From Acidobacteriota bacterium (GTDB taxonomy: Bacteria > Acidobacteriota > Vicinamibacteria > Marinacidobacterales > SMYC01): DNA of 9,151 bases. The notes beneath the pieces are model-generated. The model searched no databases. It was not told the origin of the DNA and was given only the letters and a program-made list of their open reading frames with translations. The stretch's first letter is position 1. Each line of letters begins with the position of its first letter. The stretch lies in assembly GCA_029263435.1 (NCBI GenBank), contig JAJCXL010000294.1:1-9151 (forward strand), written 5' to 3'. Position numbers and translations under genes: made by a program. This document shows, piece after piece, positions 1 to 6,535 of this stretch.

Positions 1-36
1 CGGAGTCGAGGGTCAATTTGGTATCGGTCAAACCTC
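1..36. other. Short stretch downstream of nadD; possible edge of another minus-strand gene
   Basis: Only 36 bases follow the nadD stop before the window edge, and no terminator hairpin is visible. On the minus strand a TTG at 31-29 opens a frame that reads MTDTKLTLDS to the edge. An AGAAGG inside the nadD tail lies about nine bases before it. A following gene such as rsfS would be normal for this neighbourhood, but ten codons cannot identify anything. This is recorded as a possibility only. Confidence 0.2.
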
Positions 37-717
37 TCAGCCTTCTTTCTCATAGAGATGGTGGTGTTCGACATAAGCCGCGACGGGGTCGGGCACGAGG
101 AACCGGATAGAGCCGCCTCGCCCTACCGATTCACGGATCGCGGTTGACGACACGGACAGCATCGCGCTTTGGAGCACGAAGATTCCCTCCTCCTCATGCG
201 CGATAGCGTCGGGAGCCACAGCTATCATCCGCCCTGACAGCTCCGGGCGATCCGTCAAAACGTCTCGCAAAGGGCCACTCGGTGCATCATCGACAACAGG
301 CAGGTCAGGCACCTCAGGCCTTCGTTGAACCACAATGGAGTAGGACGACAGGAAGTTCTCCCACTTCCGCCAAGTCCTTATCTCTCGAAACGTGTCTGAG
401 CCCATGATGAAGTAAAACCGGGCGTCGGGCAATTCCGATTGCAAGACCTCCATCGTGTCTATCGTATAAGACGGACCACTCCGATCGACCTCGACGCGTG
501 AAACGTCGAATCCGGGCTCGTCGGCCAGCGCGAGCTCGATCATTCGGACTCGATGCGACGCATCCGTCACTCCGTCATTTTGCTTGTGCGGGGGATCGGC
601 GGCCGGAATGTAGAGCACTCGCTCGAGAGAGAGCGCTTGACGAGCCACCTCCCCCGCTCGCAAGTGACCCAGGTGAGGAGGATCGAACGTCCCACCCAAT
701 ATCCCGACGCGTTTCAT
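37..717 (-). CDS. nadD: Nicotinate-nucleotide adenylyltransferase (NaMN adenylyltransferase)
   Basis: This enzyme transfers AMP from ATP to nicotinate mononucleotide, giving deamido-NAD, the penultimate step of NAD synthesis in the cytoplasm. The 226-residue product shows the nucleotidyltransferase signature GGTFDPPHLGH at residues 8-18, with the HxGH histidines at H15 and H18. It also has PPHK (42-45), PSYTIDT (82-88), GSD (106-108), the W-x-K-W segment (116-119) and the C-terminal SSTAIR (190-195), all typical of bacterial NadD. It is slightly longer than the usual 190-215 residues because of a variable stretch around residues 134-175. The ATG overlaps the obgE stop as ATGA and no clear Shine-Dalgarno precedes it, so translation is probably coupled to obgE. 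It is the last complete gene of the rplU-rpmA-obgE-nadD unit. Identity is firm. Confidence 0.96.
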   Translation of the reverse strand: MKRVGILGGTFDPPHLGHLRAGEVARQALSLERVLYIPAADPPHKQNDGVTDASHRVRMIELALADEPGFDVSRVEVDRSGPSYTIDTMEVLQSELPDARFYFIMGSDTFREIRTWRKWENFLSSYSIVVQRRPEVPDLPVVDDAPSGPLRDVLTDRPELSGRMIAVAPDAIAHEEEGIFVLQSAMLSVSSTAIRESVGRGGSIRFLVPDPVAAYVEHHHLYEKEG

Positions 718-1739
718 CGCTGGCGATCGCCCGACGATCCGTTCGGGCCTGACAACAATCGATAGAGCCCCTGAACCATTTCACGACACCCCTCTCCGGT
801 CGCGGACGAGACGCTGAAGATCGGCAAGCCCATCTCATTGGCTACGCGTTCGAGCGCGTCGAGCCGCGAGCCATCGACGAGCGCATCGAGCTTGTTCGCT
901 CCGAGCGCAGCGGGCTTCAGCTCCATCCCTCCTCCATAGGCTTCGATCTCGTGACGAAGGGCTTTCAAGTCCTCGTCGGGCTCGCGTCCGGACCCCTCGG
1001 AGACGTCGACGAAATAAACGAGACAGCCCGTCCGGCTCAAGTGCCGCAAAAAGCGGTCACCGAGCCCGGCGCCCTCACTGGCTCCCGGGATGAGCCCGGG
1101 AACATCCGCGAGGACGAAGCTGGCTTCCTCGGAGACCGACACGACGCCTAGATGAGGCACCAGCGTCGTGAAGGGGTAGTCCGCAATCTTCGGTCGCGCG
1201 GCGCTCACGCGCGAGATGAACGTCGACTTGCCGGCGTTCGGAAACCCGACCAGCCCCACGTCGGCCAGAAGCTTCAGCTCGAGCGCGAGCCGCCGCTCCT
1301 CGCCAGGCGCTCCCGGTTCGGATTTGCGCGGAGCTCGGTTCATCGCCGATGCGAAAGATGTATTCCCGCGGCCGCCGACACCGCCCTTAGCGACTAACAA
1401 TCGTTGGTCTTCTTCGGTCAGATCGCCCAAGACCTCCTCGGTCTCGGCGTCTTTCACCAAGGTGCCGATAGGGACGGCCAGCTCCAGATCGACGCCCCGA
1501 CGCCCGGCCTTGCGTGAACCTTCCCCGTGGTGTCCTCGTTCAGCTCGATACTCCGGACGGTATCGAAAGTCAGCTAGGGTGTTTTGTCGGCTGCTCGCGA
1601 TGAGCCACACGGAGCCTCCGTCGCCGCCATGCCCGCCATCGGGCCCGCCTCTAGGGACGAACTTCTCGCGCCGAAAGCTGACGACGCCATTTCCGCCCCG
1701 TCCGGCGTGTACTTCGAGGACGGCTTCATCTATCCACAT
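714..1739 (-). CDS. obgE: Obg-family GTPase (CgtA)
   Basis: This is a ribosome-associated GTPase that binds the 50S subunit and links ribosome maturation to growth and stress state. The 341-residue product starts with the glycine-rich Obg fold (about 1-157; MWIDEAVLEVHAGRGGNG at the N-terminus). A G domain follows, with G1 GFPNAGKST (165-173), a G2 threonine pair in PFTT (189-192), G3 DVPG (212-215), G4 NKLD (282-285) and G5 SSA (311-313). The tail after the G domain is short, so the extra C-terminal OCT domain seen in Bacillus Obg is absent. The ATG at 1739 gives the canonical N-terminus; an AGG lies about five bases upstream, a weak ribosome site. It sits after rpmA, as in most bacteria, and overlaps nadD by four bases. 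Confidence 0.97.
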   Translation of the reverse strand: MWIDEAVLEVHAGRGGNGVVSFRREKFVPRGGPDGGHGGDGGSVWLIASSRQNTLADFRYRPEYRAERGHHGEGSRKAGRRGVDLELAVPIGTLVKDAETEEVLGDLTEEDQRLLVAKGGVGGRGNTSFASAMNRAPRKSEPGAPGEERRLALELKLLADVGLVGFPNAGKSTFISRVSAARPKIADYPFTTLVPHLGVVSVSEEASFVLADVPGLIPGASEGAGLGDRFLRHLSRTGCLVYFVDVSEGSGREPDEDLKALRHEIEAYGGGMELKPAALGANKLDALVDGSRLDALERVANEMGLPIFSVSSATGEGCREMVQGLYRLLSGPNGSSGDRQR

Positions 1740-1779
1740 GACCTGATTACAGGCGCGAACGGCACGAGGCCGGTGCGCG

Positions 1780-1826
1780 TCCGACGGCGGGAGCTATCGG
1801 CAGGTCGGGCAGAAGCGACCGTCGGA
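1780..1826 (-). repeat. 8-bp inverted repeat in the rpmA-obgE gap
   Basis: TCCGACGG at 1780-1787 and its exact reverse complement CCGTCGGA at 1819-1826 are separated by 31 bases. Both arms lie in the 89-base gap between rpmA and obgE. In RNA they can form an 8-bp GC-rich stem directly after the rpmA stop. No T-run follows on the minus strand, so it is not a classic terminator. A processing or mRNA-stabilising hairpin that separates ribosomal-protein and Obg expression is possible. That role is inference. Confidence 0.4.
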
Positions 1827-1828
1827 GC

Positions 1829-2092
1829 TCAATCAGTGTCCGCGGCGCGAATGTGAATGAACCGGCCTTTGCTGCCGCGGTTCTGGAACTCCACCACGCC
1901 GTGAGACTTCGCGAAGAGCGTATCGTCCTTGCCACGCCCCACGTTGCGGCCGGGCTTGAATGGAGTACCGCGCTGGCGCACGAGGATGGAGCCGCCGGTG
2001 ACGGTTTGGCCACCAAAGGCCTTTACCCCCAGGCGTTGCGCGTTGCTGTCGCGACCATTGCGCGAGCTCCCTTGCCCTTTTTTATGTGCCAT
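1829..2092 (-). CDS. rpmA: 50S ribosomal protein L27
   Basis: L27 is a small basic protein of the large subunit whose N-terminal tail reaches the peptidyl-transferase centre. The 87 residues begin MAHKKGQGSSRNGRDSN and contain the family stretch GGSILVRQRGTPFKPG (residues 34-49). The protein starts directly at the functional MAHKKG end. It therefore lacks the cleavable extension of Firmicutes L27, and no Prp (YsxB) protease gene lies between it and rplU; these two facts agree with each other. AAGGA at 2099-2103 sits six bases before the ATG, inside the rplU tail. The gap to rplU is only 3 nt, so the two genes are co-transcribed. Confidence 0.98.
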   Translation of the reverse strand: MAHKKGQGSSRNGRDSNAQRLGVKAFGGQTVTGGSILVRQRGTPFKPGRNVGRGKDDTLFAKSHGVVEFQNRGSKGRFIHIRAADTD

Positions 2093-2095
2093 GAC

Positions 2096-2407
2096 CTATC
2101 CTTCGATGGACTCGATCGTCAACGAAGTAAACGATTGACGATGACCTCGAGTGCGACGGTACTGCTTGCGTCGCTTCTTCTTGAAGACGAGCACTTTGCG
2201 GCTGCGTCCCTGCTCCAACACGCGGGCGGTGACGGAAGCTCCTTCGACGAAGGGCTTTCCGAGCTCGATGGCGCCGTCTCGGTTGACGAGCATGACTTTG
2301 TCGAAGCTGACGGTGTCGCCGACAGCCGCGTCTAGTTTCTCGACTTTCAGCGTTTCGCCGGGCACTGCCCGTTCTTGCTTCCCGCCGGTCTCGATAATTG
2401 CGTACAA
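2096..2407 (-). CDS. rplU: 50S ribosomal protein L21
   Basis: L21 is a 23S rRNA-binding protein of the large subunit. The 103-residue product starts MYAIIETGGKQ, the standard L21 N-terminus, and carries the basic segment FKKKRRKQYRRTRGHRQ (residues 74-90) typical of the family. The start codon is TTG (minus-strand 2407-2405). A TAG lies in frame a little upstream with no ATG between, and GGAGG at 2415-2419 is seven bases before the TTG, so the unusual start is well supported. It is the first gene of the unit that continues through rpmA, obgE and nadD. Confidence 0.98.
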   Translation of the reverse strand: MYAIIETGGKQERAVPGETLKVEKLDAAVGDTVSFDKVMLVNRDGAIELGKPFVEGASVTARVLEQGRSRKVLVFKKKRRKQYRRTRGHRQSFTSLTIESIEG

Positions 2408-2414
2408 CTTACTA

Positions 2415-2419
2415 CCTCC
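2415..2419 (-). promoter_or_regulatory. Shine-Dalgarno of rplU deciding a TTG start
   Basis: The minus strand reads GGAGG here, a perfect anti-16S match seven bases before TTG. It fixes translation of L21 at the TTG codon, which also gives the normal L21 N-terminus. Confidence 0.85.
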
Positions 2420-2431
2420 GCAGATCTGACC

Positions 2432-2460
2432 ATTCTAGTGAGGGTCATCGACGGTGTCAA
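2432..2460 (-). promoter_or_regulatory. Sigma70-type promoter of the rplU-rpmA-obgE-nadD unit
   Basis: On the minus strand, TTGACA (2460-2455) matches the -35 consensus exactly. It is followed by a 17-base spacer and TAGAAT (2437-2432), one mismatch from the -10 consensus. Transcription would begin near 2425, giving an untranslated leader of about 17-20 bases that carries the ribosome site of rplU. The leader is too short to hold a ribosomal-protein autoregulatory structure. The promoter lies about 70 bases after the stop of the upstream gene, so the ribosomal unit can be transcribed independently of the envelope genes. Confidence 0.85.
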
Positions 2461-2520
2461 GGCACAGCGCGACACCCGCATAGGCCTGCGCCGGTTCGGA
2501 AACGAGGTCCGACGCCGATG

Positions 2521-2533
2521 GTGATTGAATCAC
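2521..2533. repeat. 13-base palindrome GTGATT-G-AATCAC at the end of the outer-membrane gene
   Basis: This is a perfect 6-1-6 inverted repeat that touches the last base of the stop codon of the large gene. It is 61 bases upstream of the -35 element of the rplU promoter. The one-base loop is too tight for an RNA hairpin terminator, so a protein-binding site is more plausible. It could also be chance. Confidence 0.3.
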
Positions 2534-5500
2534 TAGAATCCGAATCCAATCCAGAAATCGGTTTTCCAGCCTTCCGCGGTCGTCGCGAAGTCGGTCAGCT
2601 TGGACCAGTTGATGTTCATGGGCATTCCGAAGAAGTTGAAGGTCAAGCCGATACCGTAGGACGCCACCGCATTCCCAAGACCCCACCCCTCGGAAACACA
2701 GATCGAGGTGCCGGCCGGCCCGCATCGAGCGCCTAGCGATGAAACGCGACGTTCGCTCGAGAACACATTGAACTCCTGGCCCTGGAAGTGAGCTCCGCCC
2801 ATATCGACGAAGAACAAACCTCGGAGGGGACCGAAAAACCCGATCGGAGTGATCGCGGCATCGATGATCGGAAACCGGAGCTCCGCGTTCGCAAAAAACC
2901 CTTTGTTACCCACGAATGACTGGTAGTCGAAGCCGCGCATGTCGCCGTTGCCGCCAAACCAGAACAGATCGGGATTCTCTCCAGAGCTCCACTGACCACG
3001 CACGCGCAGGGCGAGCAGACTCGCGGAGGAGAGCTGGAGATACTTGCGGGCGTCGAGCGTCAGGCTCTCGCGAGAGAGAAAAGGCCCTCCGGGCGAGACG
3101 TTGAAGCCGGCGAGCAGAGTACTTCCCGCGATGGGGCCGAAGTTGCGAAACCGGGTGGTCTCTTGGACGAAGGTCAGCCCCACCGGAAGGACCGTCCCAT
3201 TGGGATAGCGTCGCGCGAGCGCATCCTGGAACTGATCGAACTGGCCGGGATCGAAGCCAAGACCGCCAGTGTTGAAGTTGGGGTCGAGAAGCGGATCCTC
3301 GAACCGGGTGCGCTGCTTGATGATCCCCGCCGACAATTCGAAGCGCCGGAACCGGCTCAACGGGTAAACCCCGGACACCGTCGTGCCGGTTTGGCGGATC
3401 GTCGACAACGCACCATCGCGGCTGAAACCGGGTTGGAACGAGAACGGCGACGCGAAGAAGAAGCTCGTCGAGTCGAAGCCCGAAACGTTGTACTGGAGCC
3501 GCCCCGCCCGATTCGTGTACGAGCCCAGATAGCTCCGGAACTCACGCACCGACAACGCGAAAAAGGTGAAGTTCTGGTCGCCTAGAACGTCTGAAAAGCT
3601 GATCCCGGTGCCACCGAAGAAGTCACCGCCCGACGTCACACCGACATTGATTGGCGGAGCACCATCGATGTAGAACTTCTCGAACGTGCCTTTGCCACGC
3701 TTGTTCTCCGAAATGATCTGATGGCTGACCGGTGGGACGAAATCGATCACCGGCCCTTCGGTGCGCACGACGAGGTCGGATGTGATCTCTTTGACCGGCT
3801 CGTCCATGGGAAGCCGATACAGTCCATAGTTACCCTTGTAGTAACTGGTGAACAGCAAGACGTCGTCATCCGTGCGCGCATTCTTGATCAGCGCCGGCGA
3901 GAAGTTGCCACCCAGGACGTCCGTATATTGAATGATGTCGCCGGTCTCGACGTCCATCGAGCGCAAGTTGAAGATATCGTCATCTTCGTTCGACGTGTAG
4001 AACATGACCCGACCGTCATCCGAGAACGTGGGAGACGCGTCGTCATGGGTGCCGAACGTGACCTGCTCTTTCTGGCTCGGGTCGGACAGATTCAATCGAT
4101 AGATCTTGTCGTAACCGCTGATCCGGCGGCTGTAGTAGAGCCATTCTCCGTCGGGCGTGACCGTGGGAAACTTGTCGAAGAAGTCATCATCGGTGACGTT
4201 CTCGAACAGCTCCGTCGCCAGATTCACCCGCCACACGTCGCTGATGCCATCCTCGAGAGCGGTGAAATAGATCCATTCTCCATTCGGATCGACCGCAGGG
4301 AACATCGCCCGATCCACCGGGACTTGAATCCGCTTCACGACGTTCTCGTTGAGCACGTCGACGACGATGAGGGCGCGCCGCTTCTTGTAACGTCCGAAGA
4401 AAACGACGTTGTCTCCGTCCGGCGTCCACGCGATATTGCGCCCGATGAGGGAATCTTCTCCCACGAGGCCTACGATGTTCTCGAAAGCTCCCGTATATCC
4501 GGGGGTCAAGTTCTTGATGACGGAGCCGTCGACAGCGGAGAGCAAGATAATGTCGAACTCGCTCTCTTTCCGATTGACGCTCATGACCGCGATGACTTCT
4601 TTCGAGGGTGACGGTGCCGCCGATAATGCGGCGACGAAGTTCCCCTGCCTCGGATTCGGAGACATGTCGAGGCTGTAGTCGTCAGGAATCTCTTTGTCCC
4701 GAAACGGCTTGTACTTGTCGACGAGCCACCGTTTCCACTCTCTATAAAACTCCTCCGGGGTCAGCCGAAACGCTTGTTGATAGACCTCCGCGCCCACGCC
4801 ACCGACGACGGCTCTGCGCAGTGCGAAGATGAACTGCCGCACGCCTTCCTTACCGAAGCGCTCCTCGATGAACTCGAACACCGACGAGCCGAAGCTATAG
4901 GCCGCGCGTGCGAAGCCGACGTTGAGCGCTTCGAAGCTAGGGATCTGATCCGTGACCGCGGCGTCGCGAATGACCATGAGGTCGAGCGGATCCCACTCGC
5001 TCTCCATGTACGTCGCCATCCCCTCGTCGATCCATACCGGCACCGAACGACGGACCAACGAGCGCGGAATGATGTCGAACTGAAAGATGTGGGTGAGCTC
5101 GTGGATAAAAAGCTCTTGGAGCTCGTCGGGTGGGTTGTCGATCGGGATGACCATCCGATCTCGAGCCGGCTCGGCGAAGGCGCCGACCCCTTCGGGGATC
5201 TCGATGGGAAACAGGTTAGTTTGCGCGAACTCCGAGAACGTCTTGTAGAGAATCAGCGGGATCGGAAAGGAGATCTCGTGTTTGAGATCATTGGACACTT
5301 TCTCATACGCGCTTTCCGCGTAGCTGACGAGGCGACCGAGCTCTTGTTCGAACTCGGGATAGTAGTAGACCTCGAAGTGGGGCGAGCGGTAGACCTGCCA
5401 ACTGTGCTTATCCCACTTGACCTTGTTCTTGCCGTAAAACGGTGCGAACGACGCTTGGCCGAGGGCGATGGTCGCGCTCGCGAGAACGACCGCGAGCAGT

Positions 5501-5538
5501 GCCGCCGCTCGTCCCATCGTTTTCCAGCTGTTCGTCAT
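2533..5538 (-). CDS. Outer-membrane protein: zinc peptidase (MA/gluzincin type) + TolB/WD40-like propeller + Omp85-type barrel
   Basis: The 1001-residue product has three parts. A signal peptide (about 1-29, hydrophobic core AAALLAVVLASATIAL) is followed by a metallopeptidase-like domain (about 45-275). That domain has HELTH at 146-150 and WIDEGMA at 169-175, so both zinc histidines (H146, H150), the catalytic E147 and the likely third ligand E172 are present. Residues about 300-610 are repeated TolB/PD40-like blades (AWTPDGDNVVFFG, TVTPDGEWLYYS, TFSDDGRVMFYTS). From about 630 the sequence turns into aromatic-rich alternating beta-strands. These include GGNGDMRGF (862-870), matching the Omp85 loop-6 VRGF/Y motif, and the protein ends in WIGFGF, a barrel C-terminus. 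C939 and C947 could form a loop disulfide. GAGG at 5545-5548 precedes the ATG by six bases. The substrate is unknown. Proteins with this kind of make-up are annotated as BamA/TamA-family, but this is not a housekeeping BamA because no POTRA repeats are seen. Confidence 0.88.
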   Translation of the reverse strand: MTNSWKTMGRAAALLAVVLASATIALGQASFAPFYGKNKVKWDKHSWQVYRSPHFEVYYYPEFEQELGRLVSYAESAYEKVSNDLKHEISFPIPLILYKTFSEFAQTNLFPIEIPEGVGAFAEPARDRMVIPIDNPPDELQELFIHELTHIFQFDIIPRSLVRRSVPVWIDEGMATYMESEWDPLDLMVIRDAAVTDQIPSFEALNVGFARAAYSFGSSVFEFIEERFGKEGVRQFIFALRRAVVGGVGAEVYQQAFRLTPEEFYREWKRWLVDKYKPFRDKEIPDDYSLDMSPNPRQGNFVAALSAAPSPSKEVIAVMSVNRKESEFDIILLSAVDGSVIKNLTPGYTGAFENIVGLVGEDSLIGRNIAWTPDGDNVVFFGRYKKRRALIVVDVLNENVVKRIQVPVDRAMFPAVDPNGEWIYFTALEDGISDVWRVNLATELFENVTDDDFFDKFPTVTPDGEWLYYSRRISGYDKIYRLNLSDPSQKEQVTFGTHDDASPTFSDDGRVMFYTSNEDDDIFNLRSMDVETGDIIQYTDVLGGNFSPALIKNARTDDDVLLFTSYYKGNYGLYRLPMDEPVKEITSDLVVRTEGPVIDFVPPVSHQIISENKRGKGTFEKFYIDGAPPINVGVTSGGDFFGGTGISFSDVLGDQNFTFFALSVREFRSYLGSYTNRAGRLQYNVSGFDSTSFFFASPFSFQPGFSRDGALSTIRQTGTTVSGVYPLSRFRRFELSAGIIKQRTRFEDPLLDPNFNTGGLGFDPGQFDQFQDALARRYPNGTVLPVGLTFVQETTRFRNFGPIAGSTLLAGFNVSPGGPFLSRESLTLDARKYLQLSSASLLALRVRGQWSSGENPDLFWFGGNGDMRGFDYQSFVGNKGFFANAELRFPIIDAAITPIGFFGPLRGLFFVDMGGAHFQGQEFNVFSSERRVSSLGARCGPAGTSICVSEGWGLGNAVASYGIGLTFNFFGMPMNINWSKLTDFATTAEGWKTDFWIGFGF

Positions 5539-5695
5539 GGATTACCTCGCTATCGTCTAAAGCCGAGCCCTCGAGGCTCGGCGGCCCCCACACGACGCGA
5601 AGCTCGGCGGCAAGAAGCCAGCGCGTTCGGGTCCACTCGTTGATGTCGTTATCGTTTCGCCAAACTAAAGAACCATTCCAGTCACCGGGGGACGA
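5539..5695 (-). other. Leader region of the large outer-membrane gene
   Basis: These 157 bases separate the lipoprotein gene from the large gene. I found no convincing -35/-10 pair on the minus strand, so the large gene may be read from the TPR promoter. The stretch holds a strong hairpin (5562-5582), a second copy of one hairpin arm (5602-5611) and the ribosome site near the ATG. No small gene is evident. Confidence 0.5.
5562..5582 (-). repeat. 8-bp GC-rich hairpin before the outer-membrane gene
   Basis: GCCGAGCC (5562-5569) and GGCTCGGC (5575-5582) are exact inverted repeats around a 5-base loop. On the minus strand the stem is followed by TTTAG, a very short T-run, about 23 bases before the ATG. 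It could be a weak terminator, an attenuator or an mRNA-stabilising stem. The decamer GCTCGGCGGC at 5576-5585 recurs at 5602-5611, so a second upstream arm could pair with the same 3' arm. Confidence 0.5.
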
Positions 5696-6535
5696 TCATC
5701 TGAGGAGGATTCTCGTTCCCCGAAACGTTTGCGGCGCGAGAATGCTCAAGAAATTCGGCAACAGCCGATCCATGAGCTCGAAATAAGACGACAGCGCGGA
5801 GGTCTGCTCGTCGCGGCCGTAGATGACCTCTTCCGTGAACCGCTCGCGATGAATGGTGCGGCCGGTCTCGCCATCGATGAAGTAGAACTCGGCGTTCAGC
5901 GTAAAGCCGGTGCGCTCTTGAAACGCTTGGCTCCTTTGGAGCTGAGGGCGGTTGAACGAGTCCCGCACGTAACGATCGCGCCTCGAAAACCCAGAGCGCG
6001 ACTCCGAGCCGAAGCGTAGCTTGCCGGTCACGATGAGCGGATTCTGATATTCCTCGCCCAGCTGCTGCCAGTACTCCTCGTCCTCGAGTAATTTGTCTTG
6101 CTCGAGGTCAATCCACTCCTGCTGCGAGATCTCTTCCTCGCCGTCGGCGCGGGCTTGCTCTTCGAGATCCCGGAACTCCGCGAGCAGCCCGAGCTCTTCG
6201 AGAGTCTCTTCCGAAAAATCTCCCAACGGGTCCACGTCGGCGTCGAGCACTTGGAGTCGAGAGCGCATGCGGAGCTGATTGCGCAATAGCCGGACGGTCT
6301 CCGAATCGAGGTCGAGGCGCTCGTTCGTCTGGGTGGTAAACGTCGCGACGAGAATGCGGTTGTACTCCTGAATGTCCAGCTTCGCTTCGATCGGTACTTC
6401 GATCGGCACCTCGTAATAGGAGGTGCAGCTCACGCCGCTCAAGGCCGAGATCACTGCCGCCGCACAGAGAGCGGACCGCAGGCGCCGGCGCTCAGTTCTG
6501 GGACGACCGCCGGTCCGTACGCTTCTTTCTCTCAT
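5696..6535 (-). CDS. Putative outer-membrane lipoprotein with CsgG/LpoB-like N-terminal pattern
   Basis: I do not recognise a named family. Starting at the ATG at 6535 gives 279 residues: an Arg-rich N-terminus, a hydrophobic segment (22-35) and a weak lipobox ending at C37 (LSGVSC, with Gly at -3). YYEVPIEVPIEAKLD follows, containing a tandem VPIE. Residues 57-101 (NRILVATFT...SETVRLLRNQLRMRSRLQVLDADV) resemble the first strand and helix of CsgG/LpoB-type envelope proteins; this is a resemblance only. Residues 106-163 are strongly acidic and probably helical. Residues 166-240 look like beta-strands (PLIVTGKLRFGS, NAEFYFIDGETGRTIHRERF). The frame stays open upstream to 6805, but that part lies wholly inside the TPR gene and would destroy the export signal. 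GGGA lies about six bases before the chosen ATG. The gene overlaps the TPR gene by 44 nt. Confidence 0.72.
   Translation of the reverse strand: MRERSVRTGGRPRTERRRLRSALCAAAVISALSGVSCTSYYEVPIEVPIEAKLDIQEYNRILVATFTTQTNERLDLDSETVRLLRNQLRMRSRLQVLDADVDPLGDFSEETLEELGLLAEFRDLEEQARADGEEEISQQEWIDLEQDKLLEDEEYWQQLGEEYQNPLIVTGKLRFGSESRSGFSRRDRYVRDSFNRPQLQRSQAFQERTGFTLNAEFYFIDGETGRTIHRERFTEEVIYGRDEQTSALSSYFELMDRLLPNFLSILAPQTFRGTRILLR

Noticed and set aside
722..731. GGCGATCGCC, resembling the cyanobacterial HIP1 octamer
   Set aside because: I noticed only this one copy and the genes do not suggest a cyanobacterium. It is most likely chance in coding DNA.
3721..4611. 296-codon plus-strand frame inside the outer-membrane gene
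   Set aside because: It is a shadow of the propeller-coding region, with charged low-information sequence and no ribosome site. The minus frame is clearly the coding one.
4774..5643. 289-codon plus-strand frame opposite the peptidase domain
   Set aside because: It is the antisense of conserved HELTH and WIDEGMA coding sequence and has no independent support.
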